Source: AP-16 sp963755055 (GTDB lineage: Bacteria; Pseudomonadota; Alphaproteobacteria; Rhizobiales; Xanthobacteraceae). From it: 64,000 nucleotides of DNA. The position numbers and the translations under genes were made by a program. Of the stretch, positions 35,888 through 45,797 are shown piece by piece. The notes beneath the pieces were generated by a model that saw nothing but the letters and a program-made list of their open reading frames with translations, searched no databases and had not been told where the DNA came from. Numbering within the stretch: position 1 is the first letter of the stretch; each line of letters begins with the position of its first letter. The stretch covers positions 62,001 through 126,000 of the forward strand of contig CAVWIS010000041.1 in the NCBI GenBank assembly GCA_963755055.1. Direction: 5' to 3'.

Positions 35888-38178
35888 CGGGCGCGGTTTC
35901 TCCGGGCGTCGAGAATGTGACTGGCGCGCGCGTAAGGGACGGCGATCTCGGCAGTGTAGTGCCGTCCGTCCGGCCCCACGAGCCAGGGTTCCGCGTCGAG
36001 CTCCTCGACCACCAGGAGGCGCGTGCGTTCACGGTCGCCGGCGAGCGCAGCCTCCAGCGCGAGCGGGCTGTCACGCGGCACCATCAGCGGCGACCCGTTG
36101 TCGCGACGAATGGTGAGCAGATGCGGCCAGCTGTGGCGCCTCGCCAGTTGCTGCCAGGCGGCAAAGCGCAACGCCGCCGACCGTGCACCGACGAGCTGAC
36201 CGAGCTCCTCGCCGCACAGAACCGTGCGGCTCGCGCGGACAACCGAACCGTCGCTCAGCTCGACGCAAGGCGACCGCCGTGACCGCGCAAGCTCGCTCTC
36301 GAACAGCAGGTTCGCTGCCTGGAAATGCGCCGCCGGCGGCTCGCGGAAGGACGTGAGCAGCAGCAGTTGCGCGAAGGGATCGTCGTGCGCCAGGTCCGCG
36401 GACGTACAGGCAAAGACCATCAAGGGGGTCGGATGGCCGTGCAGATGAAGCAGCGGAATGCCGTCCGTTGCGGCGACACACGCTTGCGCGAGGCTGGGTC
36501 TGCCGAGCGCCGCCCCCCACAGCTCGATCGCGTGCCCGGCAAACGGCGGACCGGCCGATGCATTCGGGTGCAATTCCGCCGGGCCTTTCAGCTCGGCCAC
36601 GGCGAGATTGAAATCTTTCTCGAGCTGGCCGAACGCCGTGCGGATCCACTCCAGCAGTCCGGTATTGGCGCTGCAGCGGCCGAGCAATGGCACGAACCGG
36701 GCATAGAGCGGCGTCACATCGTCGAGCGATCCGCGAATCCGCAATCGCAGACCGTCTTTGCCGCGGCTCAGGCCTGCCAGGAGGCACGCCAGCGGCGGCT
36801 GGCCGCCAGCAACGGTCGGATCCGTGGCGACGTCGGGACAAACCACCCGACCGGTCTCGCCCGTCAGGAGAGCCTCCCAATCGGCGATGCGGGCGACGAG
36901 CTCTGAGGCAAGCGGCGTCGCGGCAGCCAGAGCCTGCCAGGTCTGCGGGGCGGCTGACGCGGGCGCCTGCCCGCCGCCGGCGTCGGCCAGCAGGGTCGTC
37001 TGGGTGAACCGAGCCGCCAGATGCCTTCGCCTCGCCTGTCGGTAGAGGCCGGCCGGGCTCCAGGTCTCTAGGAAACGGTCGTAGGCGGCGATGGCTTTTT
37101 CGACGCATTGCCGCGCCTCGGGACCAAGCTCTATCGCGAACGGCGCGCGGAGATCGCAGCGCAGCACCACCCGTGTGGCGTCCGCAGGAAGCTCCGCCGC
37201 GAGGTCGCGGCCGAGCGCCGCGATGCGCGAAGCGGCGGCCGCCGCAGCGCACCGGATGGCGGCCGGATCGAGGTCGTCGAGTTCCTGCTCCAGCCTCGCG
37301 CAAAGCGTACGCAATGCCTCCACATGAGCGTGCCAGATATCGCGATCCTTCTCCTCGAGCTCATGCTCGACCTGGTCGAGGGCGTGCCAGACCGTCTCGA
37401 ACGAGGTCGGCAGGTCCAGCCCGCCCACCAGGGCGCCGCCGGCAATCAGGGTGTCGAACGCGGGTCGCAGCGTCTCGAAATCGATCCCGACCTCCGCCGC
37501 GATCTCAAGCTGCGTCAGCGGAGGCAGCAGGAGCAGGTTTTTCACGACATCGTCGAACGCCCGGCCGCCGTCCAGCCGCCGCTGCTTCAACCGGCCGGAC
37601 TCGGTTCGCGCCCAGTAGATCCAGGTCAGGTCGGGTTGCTGCACGAGCGTCGGGTTGGCGCGATAGCGCGCCTTGGCGCGGTAGAGCGGCCGCTGCGCCA
37701 GCTGGCGCACGACATGGCGGAACGGGCGCAGATCGGGAGCGATGGCGTAGTGCGGCGGGACGTGAACGACCCGCGTGCAGTCTCCCCATTGCGCCAGGCT
37801 GACGCCGGCCCACAGATCGTGGGGCTCGGTGCGGCCGACGGCGCGTGCCAGATAGCGGTACAACGTAACGTCGAGGCGGCGTGCCGGCCGGTTCCGCGGC
37901 GCGCCCGCATACGGACGCTGCACGCGCGCGGCAAAGTCCGGACTGCTCAGGGCGAGCGCCTTGAGGAAACGCGGCGCCTCGATCGTCTCCCGCCACAGCG
38001 CCTGACGCTCGCGGGCAATGGTCTGCTCATAGGCCTCGGTGAAACGCTCGACGCCGTGAAGGTCGATGGAAGCGGCCAAGTCCGCCAGATGGCGGTCGCC
38101 GAACCCGTCGAGCGCCTCGATGGGGAAAGCGGACGACCGGACCACGACGGCCGGCGCGATCGAGCAGGGACCCAGCAT
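35884..38178 (-). CDS. Lantibiotic dehydratase, glutamylation part (split LanB)
   Basis: 764 residues, the usual size of LanB N-terminal proteins. Family features: PAVVVRSSAFPIEAL at the start, RRLDVTLYRYLARAVGRTEP, HDLWAGVSLAQWG (the 'PFGLFAG' region), and FCACTSADLAHDDPF-like and CVELSDGSVVRASRT segments. It should transfer glutamate from glutamyl-tRNA to Ser/Thr of the precursor. No separate LanC cyclase was found, so dehydro residues might stay open or react by another route. It starts 233 bases from halogenase 2 in the opposite direction; the ATG at 38178 has only a poor ribosome site. The frame is intact. Confidence 0.87.
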   Translation of the reverse strand: MLGPCSIAPAVVVRSSAFPIEALDGFGDRHLADLAASIDLHGVERFTEAYEQTIARERQALWRETIEAPRFLKALALSSPDFAARVQRPYAGAPRNRPARRLDVTLYRYLARAVGRTEPHDLWAGVSLAQWGDCTRVVHVPPHYAIAPDLRPFRHVVRQLAQRPLYRAKARYRANPTLVQQPDLTWIYWARTESGRLKQRRLDGGRAFDDVVKNLLLLPPLTQLEIAAEVGIDFETLRPAFDTLIAGGALVGGLDLPTSFETVWHALDQVEHELEEKDRDIWHAHVEALRTLCARLEQELDDLDPAAIRCAAAAAASRIAALGRDLAAELPADATRVVLRCDLRAPFAIELGPEARQCVEKAIAAYDRFLETWSPAGLYRQARRRHLAARFTQTTLLADAGGGQAPASAAPQTWQALAAATPLASELVARIADWEALLTGETGRVVCPDVATDPTVAGGQPPLACLLAGLSRGKDGLRLRIRGSLDDVTPLYARFVPLLGRCSANTGLLEWIRTAFGQLEKDFNLAVAELKGPAELHPNASAGPPFAGHAIELWGAALGRPSLAQACVAATDGIPLLHLHGHPTPLMVFACTSADLAHDDPFAQLLLLTSFREPPAAHFQAANLLFESELARSRRSPCVELSDGSVVRASRTVLCGEELGQLVGARSAALRFAAWQQLARRHSWPHLLTIRRDNGSPLMVPRDSPLALEAALAGDRERTRLLVVEELDAEPWLVGPDGRHYTAEIAVPYARASHILDARRNRAR

Positions 38179-38411
38179 GGCAGGGTACTAAAGCATTTTT
38201 TGGGAAAATTGGACCCGAGGGGAGTTCAGGTCCGCGTCGAATCCGGACCGCTCGCGGACGCGCTCCATTCGATTTCACCGTCAACCCGATCGCAAGCGGT
38301 CCAGGAATCCGTGAAGGTCGCATCGGCAAGACTCTTCGGCCGCGCTGCTCTAGCTTGGGGACGCAAAGCCGCCGTCCTTCGACGCGCTGTCACGGCATGC
38401 GGGAGGCAGAA

Positions 38412-41009
38412 GTGCCAGCCGACGACTCCAATCCGACGATCGAGATCAACCGGTCGATCCAGATCGTCCGCGGCGAAGCGGGCGAGATCTGGGTGCTCCT
38501 GGCGGATCGCAGCTTCAAGCTGACGGGACTGGATCCGGATCTGCTGAGCGGCATCGTTGCGCTGGCGGACGGGCAGCGCGACCTCGCCTCCATTGGTTCC
38601 GAGCTGGCGGCCCGCTTCGACCCGAACCGTGTCCGCGAGGCGCTGGCGATCCTGAATGGCGTCGTGTGGCGTCCCAGGAACGATGCCACGCAGGAGGCGC
38701 GTCATCCCGAGCCGGCGCTGGTTCTCGTCGGCAACGGCATCATGTTCCAGTCCCTGCGCGGTGCTCTCAGGCGGTCGAGCGTCGCGAGAAATCGCTTCGT
38801 CGCGCCGGAGTCGTTCGCGAGCTGCCTGGATCCGGCCTTCGTCGCGGCGGAACGCTCGCGGGTTCTCTGGCCGCCGCCCGCGGCGGTCCCGCCGCCGATC
38901 AGCGGCGACGATGTGGAGCGCCCCGCCGCCGTCGGCGTCGACGATCTCGTGGCGTCGTGGGGCGGTGCCGACCTGATCATCTGCGCGCTCGAGGGTGTGG
39001 CGGTCCGCGCCCTGCTCGACGTCGAGGAGGCCTGCACCCGGCTCCGCGTGCCCTGCCTGTACGTGACCGCCCGCAGTGCCGACGACGCGATGGTCGGCCC
39101 GGTCTTCGTTCCGGGCGTCAGCCCAAACCTGTCCGAGTGGCTGCAGGAGCGGATTGCCCGCGACGCGGGCAGCGTGTTTCCGCTGCTCAGAACGCCGACG
39201 CTTTCCTCGCATCCGGCGCTCATGGAGGCGATCTCATCCGAGGTCGTCGGCGAGGCGCAGACGGTATTGCTCCGGCGCTCGACGCCCAGGGCGGTGTCGC
39301 TGGTGTCGCTGTCGGCAGGCGGCGCGCGCCTGACCGAGCCGGCGCTCCCGGCGCGCGAGCGGCCAGACGACGCGCCGGACGCCGCAGACGAGAGCGAGGA
39401 TCAGGCCCTGTCGCAGCTGGCGCAGGCGATCGGGCGCGCCTGGATCACGCCGATCGAGATCGCCCAGCCTGCGAGCCATCCCGATGCCTATCGCAGCGTC
39501 GGCATCGTCGGCGGCGGCACCGCCGGCTATCTGACCGCGCTTGCCCTGCGCGCGCGCCTGCCCGGGCTCGAGGTGACGCTGATCGAATCGAGCACCATCC
39601 CGGTGATCGGCGTCGGCGAGGCCACCACGCCGGAGCTGGTGCGCTTCCTGCATGGCGGCCGTTTTCTCTCGCTCGACCCGATCGATTTCTACCGCCGGGT
39701 CCGGCCGGCATGGAAGCTCGGGATCAAGTTCGAGTGGGGGCTCCCGGGCGACTATTTCTTCACCTTTCCGTTCCAGCGCGGCCGGCTCCTGGAATTCCAC
39801 GTCTACCGCGGCCATCTCAACGAGCAGTCGCTCGGCGCACTGTTGATGTCGCAGGACCGGGTTCCGGTGTTTGCGCTGGCGAACGGCGTGTATGAGTCGC
39901 ACCTCGCCCAGGTGCGCTATGCCTACCACCTGGAGAACCGGAAATTCGTCACGTATCTCGGCGAGGAGGCGTTGCGTGCCGGGGTCAAGCATCTGGACTG
40001 CGTCGTCACCGACGCCACGCTGACCGCCGACGGGCAGGAGATCGACTGCCTGGTGACCGAGGACGGCCGCCGGCTCAAATTCGATCTCTATGTCGACTGC
40101 TCGGGGTTCCGCTCGCTGCTGATGGAGCGCAAGCTCGGCTCGCCGTTCCAGTCGTATCAGTCGACGCTGATGACCGACACCGCCATTGCGGCCCCGGTTC
40201 CCCATGACGGCACGGTCAAGCCGTACACGCTGGCCGAGACCATGGACCACGGCTGGTGCTGGAACATCCCGTTCGAGGACGAGGACCACCGCGGCTACGT
40301 CTTCTCGTCGGCATTCGTCAATGTCGACCAGGCGATGGACGAGATGCGCCGCAAGAACCCTGGCATGCACGATCACTTCGTCGTCCGCTTCCGCTCCGGC
40401 CGTCATGACCACTTCTGGAAGGGCAATGTCATCGCCATCGGCAATGCCCACGCCTTCGTCGAGCCGCTGGAATCGACCGCGATCCACATGATGGTGCTGG
40501 AGCTCGACCTGCTCACCACGCACTTTCCCGCCTCCCGCCGCGACGTCGCCATCCGCGACAAGCTCAACCAGCGCGTCGCCCAGCGCTGGGACGCGCTGCG
40601 CTGGTTCCTCGGGCTGCACTACCGCTTCAACCGCCGGCTCGATACGCCGTTCTGGCGCGCCGCTCGCGCCTCGACCGACATTTCCGGCGCCGAGGAGCGC
40701 CTCGCGCTGTTTCGCGAGCGGGCGCCGCTGTCGTACCGGCGCCCGCTGTTCTATCCCGTGGTGCCGCCGGAGTTCTTTTCCGACGATCACTCGTTCGACA
40801 CCATCCTGATGGGCCAGCAGGTCGAGGCGAGGCTGCTTCCGCCCGAGGCCGAGCCCGGCTGGGCCGCGCGGGTCGACGGCTTGCGCCGCTTCGCGCGGCG
40901 CGCCATGGGGCAGGCCGAGGCGCTGGCGCTGCTGCGTGAGCGGCCGGAGATGCTGGCGGATTTCGTCAGCGACCGCGACAGCTGGGTGCACCACTGGTTG
41001 CCGACCTGA
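38412..41009 (+). CDS. Halogenase 2: leader-binding/ThiF-like module fused to flavin-dependent tryptophan halogenase
   Basis: 865 residues. The GTG at 38412 is chosen because GGGAGG stands five bases before it; ATGs at 38397 and 38355 lack ribosome sites. Residues 10-85 are PqqD-like (IQIVRGEAGEIWVLLADRSF). Residues 95-370 follow the ocin-ThiF pattern (LVLVGNGIMFQSLRGAL, CLYVTARSADDAMVGPVFVPG) but lack both CxxC pairs found in halogenase 1. The halogenase domain has IVGGGTAGYLTALAL, GVGEATTPELV, AWKLGIKFEWGLPGDYFF (catalytic lysine region) and GWCWNIPF (WxWxIP). The frame is intact. Two divergent copies suggest two positions or two precursors are halogenated. Confidence 0.92.
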   Translation: MPADDSNPTIEINRSIQIVRGEAGEIWVLLADRSFKLTGLDPDLLSGIVALADGQRDLASIGSELAARFDPNRVREALAILNGVVWRPRNDATQEARHPEPALVLVGNGIMFQSLRGALRRSSVARNRFVAPESFASCLDPAFVAAERSRVLWPPPAAVPPPISGDDVERPAAVGVDDLVASWGGADLIICALEGVAVRALLDVEEACTRLRVPCLYVTARSADDAMVGPVFVPGVSPNLSEWLQERIARDAGSVFPLLRTPTLSSHPALMEAISSEVVGEAQTVLLRRSTPRAVSLVSLSAGGARLTEPALPARERPDDAPDAADESEDQALSQLAQAIGRAWITPIEIAQPASHPDAYRSVGIVGGGTAGYLTALALRARLPGLEVTLIESSTIPVIGVGEATTPELVRFLHGGRFLSLDPIDFYRRVRPAWKLGIKFEWGLPGDYFFTFPFQRGRLLEFHVYRGHLNEQSLGALLMSQDRVPVFALANGVYESHLAQVRYAYHLENRKFVTYLGEEALRAGVKHLDCVVTDATLTADGQEIDCLVTEDGRRLKFDLYVDCSGFRSLLMERKLGSPFQSYQSTLMTDTAIAAPVPHDGTVKPYTLAETMDHGWCWNIPFEDEDHRGYVFSSAFVNVDQAMDEMRRKNPGMHDHFVVRFRSGRHDHFWKGNVIAIGNAHAFVEPLESTAIHMMVLELDLLTTHFPASRRDVAIRDKLNQRVAQRWDALRWFLGLHYRFNRRLDTPFWRAARASTDISGAEERLALFRERAPLSYRRPLFYPVVPPEFFSDDHSFDTILMGQQVEARLLPPEAEPGWAARVDGLRRFARRAMGQAEALALLRERPEMLADFVSDRDSWVHHWLPT

Positions 41010-41175
41010 GAGACGGGTGCGGCGGGGATTTTGTCAAAAATGGCATTGCTGCTGTGCCCCGCGTCGCGGCGGCTTGCAGCGACACCGACCTTCATCCTAT
41101 GCCGCTGACCGGCATGATGACGGCCTCCGGGCCGGGCGGTAGGTTGGCCCGTGGCCGGGGCCGAAAAGGGGAAAC

Positions 41176-42516
41176 ATGCGTGCTCACGGATGCACAGGCT
41201 TTGTCGTCATAGCGGTGGTGACCGTGGCGGCGCTCGATCCTGGCGGACCAGCCGCGGCCGACCACCGGGTCACCTGCGCGAAATCGTCGGGCAACGGTAC
41301 GATCGCGGTCTGTACCCGCCCCATTGCGTCCCTGAGGTTCAAGGGCCACGGCCTTGCCGTACTCCACCACGACCGCCGCATCGCGTTTGACGCCAGGCGC
41401 GGCGACGACCACGCCATCGCGGACAACACCGCGGCGATCAGGCTTGATCCGAAACATGCCGAATTCCTCAACAATCGCGGTCTCGGGTACCACCGCAGGG
41501 GCGATTACGACCGCGCCATCGCCGACTACGACCAGGCCATCCGGCTCGATCCGAAATATGCAAGAGCCTTCAATAATCGCGGCATCGCGTACAAGGCCAA
41601 GGGCGACGACCACCGCGCCATCGTCGACTACAGCGAGGCCATCAGGCTCGATCCGAGATATGCCCGCGCCTTCGACAATCGCGGCGATGCCTACCGCGCC
41701 AAGGGCGACTACGACCGCGCCATCGTCGACTACGGCGAGGCGATCAGGCTCGATGCCAGGAATGCCGTCTACTACAATGATCGCGGCAACGCGTACGCCG
41801 CCAAGGGCGACGACGACCACGCCATCGCCGATTACACCGAGGCCGTCCGGCTCGATCCGAAATATGCCAAAGCATTCGACAACCGTGGTCTCGCGGATGC
41901 CGCCAAGGGCGACGACGACCGCGCCATCGCCGACTACAACGAGGCGATCAGGCTCGATGCCAGGAATGCCGCCTACTACAATGATCGCGGCAACGCGTAC
42001 GCCGCCAAGGGCGACCACGACCACGCCATTGCCGATTACATCGACGCCATCAAGATCAATCCGAAAGCTGACTACGCCTACTTCGGCCGCGGCATCGAGA
42101 ATCTCCATGCTGGTTCGATTCCGAGGGCCCTGGCCGATCTCAACCGGGCGAGCGAGCTCGGCCCCGAAGATGCCTACAACGCGCTGTGGCTCGACATCGT
42201 CAACAAGCGGAGCAATCTCGCGAGCGGGCTGCCACAGGTCGTTTCCCGGCTGGACATGACCAAATGGCCGGCGCCGGTGATCCGTCTGTTTCTCGGCCAG
42301 TTGACGCCTGATGCCGTGCTGGCGGCCGCCGATGATCCGGACGCCCAGAAGAATAATGCCCGAGTGTGCGAGGCCAATTTCTACAGCGGAGAGCTCGCGC
42401 TGCAACAAGGTGCAAAAGATGAGGCCGTGCGTCTATTCCGGCTGGCGGCCCAGGATTGCCGCAAAGGCTCCATCGAATGGACCGGCGCCAACGCGGAGCT
42501 GAAAGCCCTCGACTGA
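41176..42516 (+). CDS. Secreted TPR-repeat protein
   Basis: 446 residues with a signal peptide (MRAHGCTGFVVIAVVTVAAL, cleavage after AAA near 28). At least seven tandem 34-residue TPR units follow, e.g. AFNNRGIAYKAKGDDHRAIV and YYNDRGNAYAAKGDDDHAIA, each with EAIRLDP-type ends. The repeats are also alike at DNA level (41400-42060, 102-base period), pointing to recent expansion. TPR proteins of this NlpI-like type scaffold envelope complexes. AAGGGG lies before the ATG. It lies 166 bases beyond halogenase 2 and is probably not part of the RiPP cluster. Confidence 0.85.
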   Translation: MRAHGCTGFVVIAVVTVAALDPGGPAAADHRVTCAKSSGNGTIAVCTRPIASLRFKGHGLAVLHHDRRIAFDARRGDDHAIADNTAAIRLDPKHAEFLNNRGLGYHRRGDYDRAIADYDQAIRLDPKYARAFNNRGIAYKAKGDDHRAIVDYSEAIRLDPRYARAFDNRGDAYRAKGDYDRAIVDYGEAIRLDARNAVYYNDRGNAYAAKGDDDHAIADYTEAVRLDPKYAKAFDNRGLADAAKGDDDRAIADYNEAIRLDARNAAYYNDRGNAYAAKGDHDHAIADYIDAIKINPKADYAYFGRGIENLHAGSIPRALADLNRASELGPEDAYNALWLDIVNKRSNLASGLPQVVSRLDMTKWPAPVIRLFLGQLTPDAVLAAADDPDAQKNNARVCEANFYSGELALQQGAKDEAVRLFRLAAQDCRKGSIEWTGANAELKALD

Positions 42517-42544
42517 ATCGCATCGCCGTCGCTCCCAGGCCGGT

Positions 42545-42745
42545 CTACGCGGCGATGATAGGGCTGCGGCCCATCAAGATCACCATCTGACAGGCATTTG
42601 ATCCGGAATTCTCCAGATGAATGGCGTACTCGTCTGTCAACAGCATCTGACGCAAACAAAGCGCCGGATCGGCGAGCCGCGCGCTCAGCGCCGGGTCGGC
42701 GAGCGCATCCAGCACTGCGGCATTGAGCTCGGCGCGAGCCCGCAA
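42545..42745 (-). CDS. Small NHLP/nitrile-hydratase-alpha-like ORF
   Basis: 66 residues from a TTG with no clear ribosome site. The sequence LNAAVLDALADPALSARLAD, then LCLRQMLLTDEYAIHLENSG and MVILMGRSPIIAA, follows the pattern of nitrile hydratase alpha and NHLP leader domains (compare ARAWADPQFKARLL and ENTADTHNIVVC in the alpha subunit at 14135-14731). There is no double glycine, no cysteine-rich core and no stop-proximal tail. It could be a degenerate leader-type peptide or chance similarity. It stands between the TPR gene and ygiQ, on the opposite strand to the TPR gene. Confidence 0.35.
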   Translation of the reverse strand: MRARAELNAAVLDALADPALSARLADPALCLRQMLLTDEYAIHLENSGSNACQMVILMGRSPIIAA

Positions 42746-42767
42746 TTCGATCCGATCGGATCGCGCG

Positions 42768-44803
<2,036 letters not shown>

Positions 44804-44923
44804 GCCGCATCCTTGCGGCGGCAGGGTCGCAAGGTCAATGGGACGGGGATCAATTTGCTGGACCGCCGGCCGGCCGCCAAGCCGCAGGAGGGAACCGACA
44901 TGGCTTGCGATGTCCGTTGGCTG

Positions 44924-45083
44924 GGCCCGGGGAATTGCCCGGCGGCGTCGACCGCGCGGATGCCCGGCGCCACCTCGTCGCCCGGCCGCAGCAAAGGAAG
45001 GTCGAGCGGTCGGCGAGCGGCAGCGCGATCCGCACGAAAAGTTCGCGATTGAATTTCCGCGCCTCGCGCACGTTCTCGCCGAC
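44924..45083 (-). pseudogene. Internal fragment of an MBL-fold hydrolase gene
   Basis: About 155 bases nearly matching 46076-46228 inside the intact hydrolase at 45798-46679. It would encode GENVREARKFNRELFVRIAL and PLADRSTFL, then the frame is lost. The match stops sharply at 45083, just before a truncated toxin gene. The stretch 44804-45146 holds no other gene. The two copies are in the same orientation and enclose the toxin-antitoxin remnant. Confidence 0.75.
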
Positions 45084-45126
45084 GGCACGGCCCGTCCGCC
45101 CGGTGTCCGTGCCGCCACTTGACGGA

Positions 45127-45146
45127 TTATGTGAAATATCACATAA
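45127..45146. promoter_or_regulatory. Perfect palindrome TTATGTGA-N4-TCACATAA
   Basis: Eight-base arms are perfectly complementary around AATA. The site resembles Crp/Fnr-family operators but its 4-base spacer is two short for canonical Crp. It lies at the junction between the MBL fragment and the truncated toxin gene; its right end supplies the TAA that closes the toxin frame. It may be an operator belonging to the lost upstream part. Confidence 0.4.
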
Positions 45147-45323
45147 AGCTATGACGGCAACGCCTACCGGGCGGTCTATACGGTGCGGTACGCCGATGCA
45201 GTCTACGTGCTTCACGCATTCCAGAAGAAATCGAAAAAGGGCATCGCGACGCCGAAAGCGGAAATCGCCTTGATCGGGAGGCGTCTGAAAAATCTGGTCA
45301 AGGAAAGGGCCGAACGACAATGA
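45147..45323 (+). pseudogene. HigB/Gp49-like toxin, 5'-truncated
   Basis: The open frame encodes about 58 residues: DGNAYRAVYTVRYADAVYVL, HAFQKKSKKGIATPK and ALIGRRLKNLVKERAERQ, the C-terminal half of RelE-superfamily Gp49/HigB toxins (normally ~110 residues). There is no start codon and a stop lies just upstream, so the N-terminal half, including part of the active fold, is missing. Its stop overlaps the antitoxin start by ATGA, the normal arrangement. Confidence 0.75.
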
Positions 45324-45661
45324 AAAAAACGTCTGCGGCCAAGGACCCGACGCGGAACGTGTGGCTGCAGCTCGGGTTTCCCGATGCCGAAGAGCATTAT
45401 CTGAAGGCTGAGCTCGTCCTCCGGCTGGACAAAGCAATCACTTCTCTTGGCTTGACCCAGCGCGCCGCCGCGCGGCGGATCGGAACCACTCAGCCCGAAT
45501 TGTCGAAAGTCCTGGGAGGAAAATTCACCGAGATTTCACTCGAGCGGCTGATGCGTTTCTTGACGGCGCTGGGCTGTCATATCGAGATCAAGATTGGCGC
45601 CGGGCGGCAGAACAAGGCCGGGGATGTCACAATCAAGGATGTGCGACGCACAGCCGCGTGA
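45320..45661 (+). CDS. higA: HigA-type XRE antitoxin
   Basis: 113 residues. A helix-turn-helix of the XRE type spans about residues 40-90: ITSLGLTQRAAARRIGTTQP and ELSKVLGGKFTEISLERLMR, as in HigA antitoxins paired with Gp49 toxins. It is intact while its toxin partner is truncated, so it is an orphan antitoxin here. It overlaps the toxin remnant by four bases. It may still bind DNA, possibly the palindrome at 45127-45146. Confidence 0.82.
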   Translation: MKKTSAAKDPTRNVWLQLGFPDAEEHYLKAELVLRLDKAITSLGLTQRAAARRIGTTQPELSKVLGGKFTEISLERLMRFLTALGCHIEIKIGAGRQNKAGDVTIKDVRRTAA

Positions 45662-45797
45662 AGCGGAAACGCCTGCCGCGCGATGCGGTCACAAAGCGAT
45701 CCCGCATGCTTGAGCAGCTGGCTCTTTGGCTGTTCAAGTGGCTGCGCTGCGGCGTCAGCTGCCTCCGAGCCGCAGGGCGGCGCCGCAATCGCTTGCC

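Larger units (their letters stand above)
16110..41009. other. RiPP biosynthetic gene cluster (YcaO/TfuA, split LanB, fused halogenases, NHLM export)
   Basis: The cluster contains export genes (16110-23168), a secreted protein of unknown role (23651-24133), and a leftward run of TfuA, YcaO, JmjC oxygenase, MBL1, precursor 1, MBL2, an 87-residue protein and precursor 2 (24233-32229). It ends with two divergent units, each built around a halogenase and the split LanB (32434-41009). The set of precursors with GG leaders, leader-binding modules and tailoring enzymes is direct evidence for a RiPP system. The product structure is inference. The right boundary is set at halogenase 2 and the left at the cNMP-domain gene; 23651-24133 may be a passenger. 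Confidence 0.9.

Noticed and set aside
33101..36074. Long minus-strand ORFs opposite halogenase 1 and overlapping SpaB_C in another frame
   Set aside because: No domain pattern; the halogenase and SpaB_C frames explain the coding signal.
35884..38178. LanB as a PEARL (amino-acid-adding enzyme)
   Set aside because: The coupled SpaB_C elimination protein points to a dehydratase; kept only as an alternative.
45127..45146. Canonical Crp site
   Set aside because: Spacer is 4 rather than 6 bases, so a standard Crp site is not supported.
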